Shown: positions 1-6,595, counted from the first letter of the stretch. The stretch: 9,273 bases of DNA from an uncultured Blautia sp. (GCA_937893675.1 CALBGI010000067.1:1-9273); one strand, 5' to 3'. Program-made: numbers and translations. Notes: generated by a model from the letters alone, not told the origin.

Positions 1-3000
1 CAATGGCATAGGAATAGTTCTTCACATTGGGGTCGGCAGGAATGGAGGTGTCAATAGCTTCACCTTCGCCAAGCTCCGGCAGCTCTGCCTCCTGATAAGT
101 GCCATGAATATACTTCACCGCATCATGCAGCTGGTCGGAAAGCTCCAGTCCCTCGATGGGGTTCACGGTGTAATCCATACCATGAGCGGTGCTTACCGGC
201 TCCTGTCTGCCCAGCACCATTTCCGGGTGGTCGATAAAATACCGGTTGATGGCAAACCCGTCCTCCGTCTGTCCGGTCTGGGTCCATTCCGGCACAATGT
301 CCAGCGGGCGATCCCGCTTTTGGAGGAAGATGATGTCCGATACCACCTCGGCACCGGCATTCTTTTTGAACGCGTCATTAGGCAGACGGATAGCTCCCAG
401 CAGCTCGGCACGCTGGGCAAGATAGCGGCGCACGGTAGAATCCTTGGCGTCCATGGTATAGCGGGAAGTCACAAAAGCCACCACACCGCCGGGACGCACC
501 TGGTCCAGTGCTTTGGCGAAAAAGTAGTTGTGAATACTAAAGTTCAGCTTGTTGTAGGCTTTGTCGTTGACCTGATACTGACCGAACGGTACATTGCCGA
601 TGGCAAGGTCAAAGAAGTCACGCCTGTCGGTGGTCTCAAAGCCGCCTACTGTGATGTCCGCCTTGGGATAGAGCTGCTGGGCAATACGCCCGCTGATGGA
701 ATCCAGCTCCACACCGTACAGACGGCTGTTTCGCATTTCCTCCGGCAGCATACCAAAGAAATTGCCCACACCCATAGACGGCTCCAGAATATTTCCGGTC
801 TCAAATCCCATACGGCCCACTGCTTCATAGATGGCCTGAATGACCGTAGGGCTGGTGTAATGGGCGTTGAGGGTGGAGCTTCTGGCGGCGGCATATTCCT
901 CCGGGGTCAGCAGCTCTTTCAGCTGGGCATACTCGGAAACCCATGCCGATTTTTCCGGGTCAAAGGCATCGGCAAGGCCACCCCAGCCCACATAGCGGGA
1001 TAGGACTTCCTGCTGTTCGGGGCTTGCCTGCTGTCCGGCAACTTCCAGCTCTTTCAGCAAACGAATGGCATTGATATTTGCCTGGAACTTGGCTTTCGGA
1101 CCGCCTTCACCCAAATGCTCATCGGTAATACGGAAGTTTTGTGCATTGCGGCGCAGGTTTGCCTTGTATTCCTCATAGGAGGCTTCCTCGGCAGCTTTGG
1201 CATTGGGGAAGGTCTGCCACTGGCCGTTGACCTGAATGGAAACCGGGTGTTCGTCCAACACTTCCTCAAAGGTTTTCTCCGGCTCTGTTACAGGGGCTGG
1301 TGGCTCTGGCTCCTCGATATGCAGCCGTTCCACCACATCATAAGGCAGATTGTTCTTGTCGCCCGGATAGACGGCCACGGTCTCGGAATGGAAAGTCGGG
1401 GATTCGGCAGCCGGTTCGGGGCGTTCCTGTCCAAAGCCATCCAGCTGACGGGCATACATCCCGCGCAGCAAAGGCGCAACTTCATCCCAGCGGAAATACA
1501 GCACAGCCAGACGCTTTTCCTCTGCGTCCAGGACTTCCAGCTCCATGCCCTGTGCCGTGGTACGGTAATCGGCAATATCGCCGGTCTCCAGATTCAGCGT
1601 CTCGATCTCACCAGAATAGGCTCTGCTCAGCCAGTAGGCGATCTCGCTGTTGCTCCTGCCGGATTGCAGCAGCGTGGAAACCTGCTGTTTATCCGCTTCA
1701 TCCATCAGTCCATGGGCCAATACATCCTGCAGGTCCTGATCTGCCTTGTCCGGGTCAATGGGAAGAAACTCGGTATAGTAAGCATTGCGGCGGTCTGCCC
1801 GAAGCAGCTGCTCGAACTGTTCTTTGCGCTCTGCCCGGTAGATGGGATATACCATACCGGTGGGCAGAAGCTGCACGGTGTCATCCCGCAGCTCGGTGAT
1901 CTGATAGGCGTCATCCTCGATATACACGGTATCGCCCACGGCATAGACCGGGGCGGCAGGATCATAGGAGGTTCTTTGCGGAGTTGGGCGGCGAACTGCA
2001 TCATATTCCTCATCGGAAATGGAAATTTCGGAAATCTGCTCTGCCTCGACAGCTGCGATCTGCTCTACATCCGACATTACCTGCTGGATAAACGGGTCAT
2101 TGTCCAGTTTTTCCGGGTCTGCCACATGGCCGTTGACAATCCCTCTTTCCTCCAGGGCTTCCCGGATGGCGATAGGGTCGATGTTGTCAAAACGGTCCAG
2201 TTCTTCTTCGGTATAGAACCGGTCCTCCTGAATAAGCTGGGCAATCCTGCGTTGTACCTTCGGCCAGGGCAGCTGCATTTCCTCCGGGCTTCCGGCACGA
2301 GTAATGAACAGGCTGTTGCTGTTACTGCCGCCGTATTCCTGAGCCAGCCATGCAGCGGTATATTTCTCTCTTGCATGGTCTTTCATATAGCGGACGACAG
2401 CGTGTTTGCTCTCAATACTGCCGTTCCAAACACAGAGAGCTTTGTCAATATCCTCCTGAGAAAGAGGACGCAGAAGCTCATGAAGCTTTGGATAGGTTTC
2501 GTCGATCACTTCCCGGTGCAGACGCTGGCGGAACTCCGGCACATCCGAATAAAGGCGGATCAGCTCCATATCCTTAGAGCCAAGAACCGCACGGCGCACA
2601 GCGGCATTGCCCTCAATGACAGCATTCTCACGGTCAGAATGACCGCAGGCATTGCGGTATGCGGCATCCTCAGATATGGCGGCAGTCACCACAGGCTTAT
2701 ACTGCTCAAACTGCTCCCGAAGGGTAGGCTTTGGCGTTTCTTCCTCCACCTCCGGCTGCTGGGCTTGGATGGCATCTTCTTCGGCCAGTTCTTTTTCAGC
2801 CTGGATTTTGTCATACTGCGCCTGTTCCTGTTCGGTAAGATAGCGGCCTTTCTGGACAAGAGAGGTAATTCGTTTGGCAACCTTTTCCCAGTTCAAGTGA
2901 ACATCCGGGCAGTCCTGCTTTTTATAATGCAGCCCTTTCCCGTCGTGATCTTCACCGCTGTGTGTTGCGCCGGACAGGGCATGAGAGCGTCCGCCAATGC

Positions 3001-5011
3001 CATACTCGTCTTTGAGGAATCTCACTTTTTCCTTGTCCGTATGGTTTTCCATGAAGAACGCATAGATACGGCCTTTTCCTCCGGCAAAACTGCTGCCGCC
3101 GGTCATGGCGGCGTCGATCTCATCCTCGGTAATGAAGTGCTGGACAGTTGGCACTTGGGAAAGGTCCGAAGAAAAGGTCCTGCGTGGCAGAGCAAGGTCC
3201 TTCAGGTTCTCCCAGATCTCCCTTGGCCTATGATAGTGAAAACGCAACAGGTCACGGTCCTGCTGATAGGCGGTCCAGAAAACAGCGTATTCTTCCTTGA
3301 GAGTCTGGCGAAAAGCCGGTTCACTCAGCTGCTCCGTCAGGCGGTGGGTCTCCTCCGGGAACCCATTGACTTTGATCTCTGACAGGCAGGACAAATATCC
3401 GGCTTCTCTGGCTTCCTCACTGAAATCGTGATACAGATACCAGAGCTTTGCTGAAAGGAGGGAGCGTTCATAGCCTGCCGCTTCTGCAAGCTCCACATTG
3501 GAGGCAAACTGGCCGCTTTCCAAAAGCTCCCCGATACGCTCTGCGGCGCTCTCCCAGGAAATGACCTGGGCAGACCTGTCATAACGGACAGACTTCCCAT
3601 GGGAAAGATGGATACCATCCTCGGCATACCATGCGCTCACACTGCCAAGGCCGTTGCCGCCGTGGTACAGCGTTTTCAGTATCTCGGCAATCTCAGCGGT
3701 GGTTTTCTGTTTTTCAAAGGCTGCAACCACACGCTCCCTTTGACGGTCTGTATTGCCGCCCAAACGCAGCACATGGTCAATGTCATTTTGGGCAAAAGAA
3801 AAAGCAGAGGATGTATGCGCTACATTCTCTGCTTCATCTATGGATTGGATCTGTTCCGCTTCGGAGAGGAACAGGTTTAGGGTCAGCTGTTGATAAGCTC
3901 CGCCATCAGGATCTCCTCTGCCTGGGCTTTGCAGGTGTTCATCAGCCCCACCCACTTCATGGGATCGCTGGCTTTCAGTTCCTCGGTGGCTCCCGCTTCC
4001 TTCGCCAGCTGGGGCATCATCTGCTCCAGTCTGTTCTGGGCGGTCTCGTCGATCTCCAGAAGGTGCGGGTACAGCTTCTCGCTCAGCAGCATCTGGTTGT
4101 AGAGGATGGGACGGTGTTCCTTCAGGTAGGTTTTCCTCATCCTGCCGTACTTGCCCAGGGGTTTCTCCGGCTGCTGGCTCAGCTTCAGGTCGGGAATCAG
4201 ATAGTCTCCGTTCTGGATATAGGTCATGGGATTGTTCATCTTGTTTGCTCCTTTCTTGGTTGGCTTCGCGCTCTGCATTTCGGACGGTAACGCCGATCTG
4301 CCGCAGCACCTGCTGGTTGATCTGGCTGACCGCTGTTCCCAGCGCCCCGATGGTGGACGGGGTGTTGAAATCAAAGATCGCCATGAAATCTTCGTGGTCG
4401 AAGTAGCGTTCCGGCTCCAGTCCGCAGCGGGACATCAAAGCGTAAGTGATGCTGACGGTGGCGGCTGCCTTGAACTGCACTCCGATGTTATACTCATCAT
4501 ATTCCTCCAAAAAGGAACCGTCAACGATATAGAAGAAGTCCTGCTGATGCTCCGTCCAGTATTCCTCAGCCAGTTTTCCGGCTACCTCAGTGAGCTGTCC
4601 GGCAAGGTCATCACCGGAAACATCATAGGTGCGCTCCAGCATGGCCTGCACGGAATCCAGATGGCGCTCCTCCAGCTGCCACAGCCAGGGAGTGCGGGAA
4701 TGTTCACGGGTTCCGGTGTCGGAAATGTCAAAGACATAGCGCAGGCGGGGCCTGTCCCCGGAATCGTCCACCAGAGCGATTCCCTTGGAACCGCGCCTTA
4801 CATACCGGCCCATCTTTTCATTCCACAAATCGTACTCTGCACAGGCGGTGGCGTCCGGTCGCTGGGCGTAGATCATCAGCTGCTCATGGAACGGGTACTT
4901 GTAAAGGCGGGAAGCAGTGGTGAGAAACCCTGCCCATTCCTGCCAGCTCCCCGTGAGCTGTGTTGCCACCTTGTCCGCCATCTGTGCATATAGTTCAGCT
5001 TTGGTTGGCAT
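1..5011 (-). CDS. Giant ArdC-N / repeat / N6-DNA-methylase-like protein of a conjugative element (3' end outside window)
   Basis: About 1670 residues are present; the C-terminus lies beyond base 1. The start is ATG 5011, with an AAAGGAGGA Shine-Dalgarno 9 nt upstream. Seen in order: residues ~15-105 are an ArdC-like domain (FHEQLMIYAQRPDAT, then VRRGSKGIALV); residues ~258-377 are a charged Pro/Gly/Asp-rich linker that overlaps tnpV; residues ~410-505, 629-725 and 851-935 are three related modules ending in W..(A/V)..RI..L; residues ~1341-1350 contain YVGWGGLADAF. A class I methyltransferase core follows, with LEPSMGVGNFFG at ~1409-1420 as the SAM-binding motif and GNVPFG at ~1472-1477 in the NPPF position. 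Family knowledge: such proteins in Clostridia elements usually continue into SNF2/DEAD helicase motors, which cannot be seen here. Inferred role: cytoplasmic DNA processing or protection of the element during transfer. The reading frame is intact throughout. Family assignment is confident; biochemical activity is unproven. Confidence 0.93.
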   Translation of the reverse strand, partial: MPTKAELYAQMADKVATQLTGSWQEWAGFLTTASRLYKYPFHEQLMIYAQRPDATACAEYDLWNEKMGRYVRRGSKGIALVDDSGDRPRLRYVFDISDTGTREHSRTPWLWQLEERHLDSVQAMLERTYDVSGDDLAGQLTEVAGKLAEEYWTEHQQDFFYIVDGSFLEEYDEYNIGVQFKAAATVSITYALMSRCGLEPERYFDHEDFMAIFDFNTPSTIGALGTAVSQINQQVLRQIGVTVRNAEREANQERSKQDEQSHDLYPERRLSDSRPEAEPAAGETPGQVRQDEENLPEGTPSHPLQPDAAEREAVPAPSGDRRDRPEQTGADDAPAGEGSGSHRGTESQRSHEVGGADEHLQSPGRGDPDGGAYQQLTLNLFLSEAEQIQSIDEAENVAHTSSAFSFAQNDIDHVLRLGGNTDRQRERVVAAFEKQKTTAEIAEILKTLYHGGNGLGSVSAWYAEDGIHLSHGKSVRYDRSAQVISWESAAERIGELLESGQFASNVELAEAAGYERSLLSAKLWYLYHDFSEEAREAGYLSCLSEIKVNGFPEETHRLTEQLSEPAFRQTLKEEYAVFWTAYQQDRDLLRFHYHRPREIWENLKDLALPRRTFSSDLSQVPTVQHFITEDEIDAAMTGGSSFAGGKGRIYAFFMENHTDKEKVRFLKDEYGIGGRSHALSGATHSGEDHDGKGLHYKKQDCPDVHLNWEKVAKRITSLVQKGRYLTEQEQAQYDKIQAEKELAEEDAIQAQQPEVEEETPKPTLREQFEQYKPVVTAAISEDAAYRNACGHSDRENAVIEGNAAVRRAVLGSKDMELIRLYSDVPEFRQRLHREVIDETYPKLHELLRPLSQEDIDKALCVWNGSIESKHAVVRYMKDHAREKYTAAWLAQEYGGSNSNSLFITRAGSPEEMQLPWPKVQRRIAQLIQEDRFYTEEELDRFDNIDPIAIREALEERGIVNGHVADPEKLDNDPFIQQVMSDVEQIAAVEAEQISEISISDEEYDAVRRPTPQRTSYDPAAPVYAVGDTVYIEDDAYQITELRDDTVQLLPTGMVYPIYRAERKEQFEQLLRADRRNAYYTEFLPIDPDKADQDLQDVLAHGLMDEADKQQVSTLLQSGRSNSEIAYWLSRAYSGEIETLNLETGDIADYRTTAQGMELEVLDAEEKRLAVLYFRWDEVAPLLRGMYARQLDGFGQERPEPAAESPTFHSETVAVYPGDKNNLPYDVVERLHIEEPEPPAPVTEPEKTFEEVLDEHPVSIQVNGQWQTFPNAKAAEEASYEEYKANLRRNAQNFRITDEHLGEGGPKAKFQANINAIRLLKELEVAGQQASPEQQEVLSRYVGWGGLADAFDPEKSAWVSEYAQLKELLTPEEYAAARSSTLNAHYTSPTVIQAIYEAVGRMGFETGNILEPSMGVGNFFGMLPEEMRNSRLYGVELDSISGRIAQQLYPKADITVGGFETTDRRDFFDLAIGNVPFGQYQVNDKAYNKLNFSIHNYFFAKALDQVRPGGVVAFVTSRYTMDAKDSTVRRYLAQRAELLGAIRLPNDAFKKNAGAEVVSDIIFLQKRDRPLDIVPEWTQTGQTEDGFAINRYFIDHPEMVLGRQEPVSTAHGMDYTVNPIEGLELSDQLHDAVKYIHGTYQEAELPELGEGEAIDTSIPADPNVKNYSYAI
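3883..4239 (-). CDS. tnpV: TnpV-family transposon protein, nested in the giant gene
   Basis: This is a complete 118-residue frame from ATG 4239 to TGA 3885-3883, lying wholly inside the giant CDS on the same strand in the +1 frame. The protein has the TnpV pattern: GDYLIPDLKL near the N-terminus, then EKPLGKYGRMRKTYLKEHRP, a central helical part with LLEIDETAQNRLEQMM, and a C-terminal MKWVGLMN. TnpV is a small protein first named on Tn4451-type mobilizable transposons; its molecular role is unclear. The start at 4239 is preferred over an upstream in-frame ATG at 4374 because an AAAGGAGC Shine-Dalgarno sits 7 nt before it and family similarity begins there. The 45 residues of the longer version look like out-of-frame translation of the giant gene. 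Codons in this frame are regular (CTG for Leu, GC-ending), unlike the overlapping frame. Recognition is from memory of the family, with no search run. Confidence 0.85.
   Translation of the reverse strand: MNNPMTYIQNGDYLIPDLKLSQQPEKPLGKYGRMRKTYLKEHRPILYNQMLLSEKLYPHLLEIDETAQNRLEQMMPQLAKEAGATEELKASDPMKWVGLMNTCKAQAEEILMAELINS
4247..4254 (-). promoter_or_regulatory. Internal Shine-Dalgarno for nested tnpV
   Basis: AAAGGAGC on the minus strand ends 7 nt before ATG 4239. It lies inside the giant CDS, where the same bases encode part of residues ~253-255 (RSK region). It would let ribosomes initiate on tnpV from the same mRNA. Confidence 0.7.
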
Positions 5012-5020
5012 GGTGTTCTG

Positions 5021-5029
5021 TCCTCCTTT
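5021..5029 (-). promoter_or_regulatory. Strong Shine-Dalgarno of the giant gene
   Basis: AAAGGAGGA on the minus strand with a 9-nt spacer to ATG 5011. This near-perfect site fixes the start of the giant protein (MPTKAEL). The U-run of the upstream terminator ends about 10 nt before it. Confidence 0.85.
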
Positions 5030-5040
5030 CGGTTTTTGGG

Positions 5041-5077
5041 TAAAAGAAAAGCAGGAAACCAAAAAGATTTCCTGCTG
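5041..5077 (-). terminator. Intrinsic terminator between the cargo island and the giant gene
   Basis: Read on the minus strand, AGCAGGAAA (stem 5076-5068) pairs with TTTCCTGCT (5058-5050) around a 9-nt loop, followed by TTTTCTTTTA (5050-5041). This is a clean 8-9 bp stem plus U-run. It lies 29 bases or more upstream of the giant ATG and just before its Shine-Dalgarno. It should end transcription arriving from the lipoprotein and HD genes, or act as an attenuator for the giant gene. I see no convincing promoter between it and ATG 5011. Confidence 0.8.
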
Positions 5078-5132
5078 GGTGAAACTGTGAATGTTAAATT
5101 ATGGCTAACCTGTTGGTTATACAAACTGTATT

Positions 5133-5528
5133 TTAATTGGTTTCTTGTAACTGACTGTACAGTTGACTATCAATCTTATAAATTCCCTGATAGGGCTGTT
5201 CAACATAGTATTTCCCACTGTCCTCATATGCAAAAAGTGTACTTGTTCCTGCCTCAAACTGAAAGTCAATCTTAATATAACTTTCCGCTTGTGGGACATC
5301 TTGAACACTTTCCTTTTTAGTCGGTTCAGAACTGGAAATATTGGCGATTATTTCACTTATCCAAGTTTTGTCTGAATGACTTACTGTGTTTTCCCCGACA
5401 GTTATATCAATAGATGTAATCTCGTCGGTTTGGGGTAGCATAATAGGATCTGCCTTTTTTCCACACGCAACTAAAGTCAATACACAAGCAAGACACAAAA
5501 ATATAGAAACATATTTTTTCATAAGCAT
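5133..5528 (-). CDS. Small secreted lipoprotein, possibly DUF5301 family
   Basis: The product is 131 residues. The N-terminus has Lys4-Lys5, a hydrophobic stretch of ~15 residues, then LVAC with Cys22 as the lipidation site: a classical lipoprotein signal peptide. The mature ~109 residues are hydrophilic, with IDITVGENTVSHSDKTWI, a Ser/Glu/Lys-rich middle and a Tyr-rich end (GKYYVEQPYQGIYKID). I recall this pattern in DUF5301-type lipoproteins of Clostridia, whose function is unknown; that name is tentative. GAGG lies 4 nt before ATG 5528 and 10 nt before ATG 5522, so either Met1 or Met3 may be used; both give the same lipobox. A good promoter stands immediately upstream. The gene is AT-rich like the neighbouring HD gene and unlike the flanking element genes, so it is probably cargo anchored on the outer face of the membrane. 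Confidence 0.82.
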   Translation of the reverse strand: MLMKKYVSIFLCLACVLTLVACGKKADPIMLPQTDEITSIDITVGENTVSHSDKTWISEIIANISSSEPTKKESVQDVPQAESYIKIDFQFEAGTSTLFAYEDSGKYYVEQPYQGIYKIDSQLYSQLQETN

Positions 5529-5559
5529 ATTACCTCACATAGTTTGTTTGCAGCATTAT

Positions 5560-5587
5560 AATATAGCAGAGCGAAAATAACTATCAA
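5560..5587 (-). promoter_or_regulatory. Sigma-A type promoter of the lipoprotein gene
   Basis: On the minus strand, TTGATA (-35, 5587-5582) and TATATT (-10, 5565-5560) are 16 nt apart. An alternative -10, TATTAT, lies 2 nt further on. The predicted transcript starts about 25 nt before the lipoprotein ATG. This suggests the lipoprotein is transcribed on its own rather than only from the HD gene. Confidence 0.65.
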
Positions 5588-5677
5588 GAGAAAGTAAAAT
5601 ATTTGTGAAGCCAAACTGTTTTCACTAAACATCTCCTAAATTCAAGACAATCGTCAATGCACATACAAACTGGGATT

Positions 5678-6235
5678 TCATTCATTAATCTTGTTAATAG
5701 TATCTTCTCTAATAGCATTTCTTAAATCAAATAAATATTTTGAAAATACTACCCTATCATCTGCATAAGTTAAATTCAGTGAGAATTCATTTTCAGACCA
5801 TGTTGATATATCAGAAAAGTTGTGTTGAATTAACGCTTCTAAGCTATCTATTGCCTTGTATATTTTTGATTCAATAGATTTTCTTTCTTCCATTTCCTTA
5901 AACAATGTTTTCATTTCCACTTGAGTAGCTTTTGGCAATGATTCAACCCATTCATTAAGCAAATTTTCTTCTGTATGCTCATGTTCCTTTGTTTTCATAA
6001 AAGTAGGAATATCCCCTGTAAAGCATTCTCCTAAATCGTGAATAATACACATTTGAATGACTTTATTCATATCAGCATCTGGAAATTCATTTTTCATAAA
6101 AAAAGCCATGAGTGTCATCATCCAACTATGTTCTGCCACACTTTCATGTCTGCCTTTGGATGTATAGCAATGTCTAGTTGTATCTTTCAATCTTTCCGCA
6201 ACTGTTAATGCATTTAATAGTTCTCGTACTTCCAT
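5678..6235 (-). CDS. HD-domain phosphohydrolase, YfbR/HDDC2-like 5'-deoxynucleotidase
   Basis: The product is 185 residues, a usual length for the YfbR/HDDC2 group, which removes phosphate from deoxynucleoside monophosphates using a divalent metal in the cytoplasm. Seen in the sequence: H36 in ESVAEHSW, H66-D67 in IIHDLGE, E70 three residues after the HD pair, and D130 in YKAIDSLEAL. These match the H...HD...D metal ligands and the extra acidic residue of this family. The start at 6235 is supported by AGGAG with a 6-nt spacer. The gene is strikingly AT-rich (Ile, Asn, Lys and Phe codons) next to GC-rich element genes, a sign of separate origin. It lies between the transfer-assisting gene and the lipoprotein gene and is not obviously linked to conjugation. 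A role in nucleotide clean-up, or in lowering dNTPs as a defence, is only inference. Substrate cannot be read from sequence. Confidence 0.88.
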   Translation of the reverse strand: MEVRELLNALTVAERLKDTTRHCYTSKGRHESVAEHSWMMTLMAFFMKNEFPDADMNKVIQMCIIHDLGECFTGDIPTFMKTKEHEHTEENLLNEWVESLPKATQVEMKTLFKEMEERKSIESKIYKAIDSLEALIQHNFSDISTWSENEFSLNLTYADDRVVFSKYLFDLRNAIREDTINKINE

Positions 6236-6241
6236 AATCTG

Positions 6242-6277
6242 CTCCTATATAAATTCCTATTTGTTGCTTACATTATA
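6242..6277 (-). promoter_or_regulatory. Shine-Dalgarno and candidate -10 box of the HD gene
   Basis: AGGAG at 6246-6242 is 6 nt from ATG 6235. TATAAT occurs at 6277-6272 on the minus strand, about 37 nt before the ATG, followed by G. No good TTGACA-like -35 is found at 16-18 nt, so the promoter part is weak evidence; the ribosome binding site is clear. Confidence 0.45.
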
Positions 6278-6310
6278 GTTCATTCATCCCTCCAAGTATA
6301 GTGGGATTTT

Positions 6311-6370
6311 GTAAAGAATTGAGAGAAATCGCTTATCCGTCAGACAATTTCTCTCACTATATTTTTTACA
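6311..6370. repeat. Imperfect inverted repeat / hairpin between the transfer-assisting gene and the HD gene
   Basis: TGAGAGAAAT (6320-6329) and ATTTCTCTCA (6347-6356) form a perfect 10-bp stem around a 17-nt loop. The stem extends imperfectly to GTAAA (6311-6315) and TTTAC (6365-6369). A second pairing, TATAGTG (6297-6303) with CACTATA (6355-6361), is also possible. On the plus strand the stem is followed by TATATTTTTT; on the minus strand the tail is only weakly U-rich. It may be a terminator for the upstream minus-strand operon, or the scar or end of an inserted piece. Confidence 0.55.
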
Positions 6371-6378
6371 CGATAAAT

Positions 6379-6594
6379 TTACTGGTCAAAATCCGGGTAC
6401 AGCTCCAGCTGGGCAAAGTCCTCATCGGTCATCGCACAGAGCTTCGTAAGGGCGCTGTCGGTCAGCTTCCTCAGTTCCGTTTCCTCCGGTGATAGCTCGC
6501 CGCGCATCTCACGCAGGCTGTTGATCAATCCGGTGCGGCTTCCGGTATTGTAAATGCACATCAGGTTCATTTCCTCAAAAGTAAAGTTTCCCAT
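6379..6594 (-). CDS. Transposon-transfer assisting family protein (TTRAP-like)
   Basis: This small acidic protein of 71 residues begins MGNFTFEEMNLMCIYNTG and has the family's hallmark features: an aromatic and Met-rich start, a central ELRKLTDSAL helix, and an acidic end with DEDFAQLELYPDFD. I recognise it as the putative transposon-transfer assisting family found in conjugative transposons of Clostridia; its exact function is unknown. An in-frame ATG at 6615 would add seven residues, but that lies inside the upstream gene and the family begins at MGNF. The ATG at 6594 is one base beyond the TGA of the YodL gene. Its Shine-Dalgarno, GGGAG, is inside the last codons of that gene, so translation is probably coupled. 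It ends the GC-rich block; the AT-rich island starts just after it. Confidence 0.82.
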   Translation of the reverse strand: MGNFTFEEMNLMCIYNTGSRTGLINSLREMRGELSPEETELRKLTDSALTKLCAMTDEDFAQLELYPDFDQ

Positions 6595-6595
6595 A

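Larger units (their letters stand above)
5078..6375. other. AT-rich cargo island inside the element
   Basis: The segment from just right of the terminator to just left of the transfer-assisting gene is visibly AT-rich, while both flanks are GC-rich with CTG/GCC-type codons. It holds the HD gene and the lipoprotein gene, one good promoter, a hairpin near its right end and a terminator at its left end. I found no integrase, transposase or clear target-site duplication, so the boundaries are approximate and set by composition only. Confidence 0.5.

Noticed and set aside
104..1003. Plus-strand open frame (299 codons)
   Set aside because: It is antisense to the methylase core, whose motifs are unambiguous on the minus strand.
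1115..3382. Long plus-strand open frame (755 codons)
   Set aside because: It is antisense to the verified giant minus-strand gene, lacks a Shine-Dalgarno, and gives a Leu/Ile/Cys-rich product with no family features; it is an open-frame shadow of GC-rich coding sequence.
3883..4240. Possible frameshift or pseudogene split of the giant gene at the tnpV position
   Set aside because: Codon-by-codon translation of the giant frame through the overlap shows no stop and joins smoothly to downstream residues, so this is overlap rather than disruption.
4240..4374. N-terminal extension of tnpV from an upstream ATG
   Set aside because: The extra 45 residues (Arg/Ser-rich) have no TnpV similarity and lack a Shine-Dalgarno; the ATG at 4239 has both.
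5105..5118. TAACC/GGTTA small inverted repeat after the lipoprotein gene
   Set aside because: The stem is only 5 bp with no U-run; the strong terminator just beyond explains termination.
5154..5163. Perfect 10-bp palindrome ACTGTACAGT
   Set aside because: It lies inside the lipoprotein's 3' coding end, is a single copy and is not near a promoter; there is no support for an operator.
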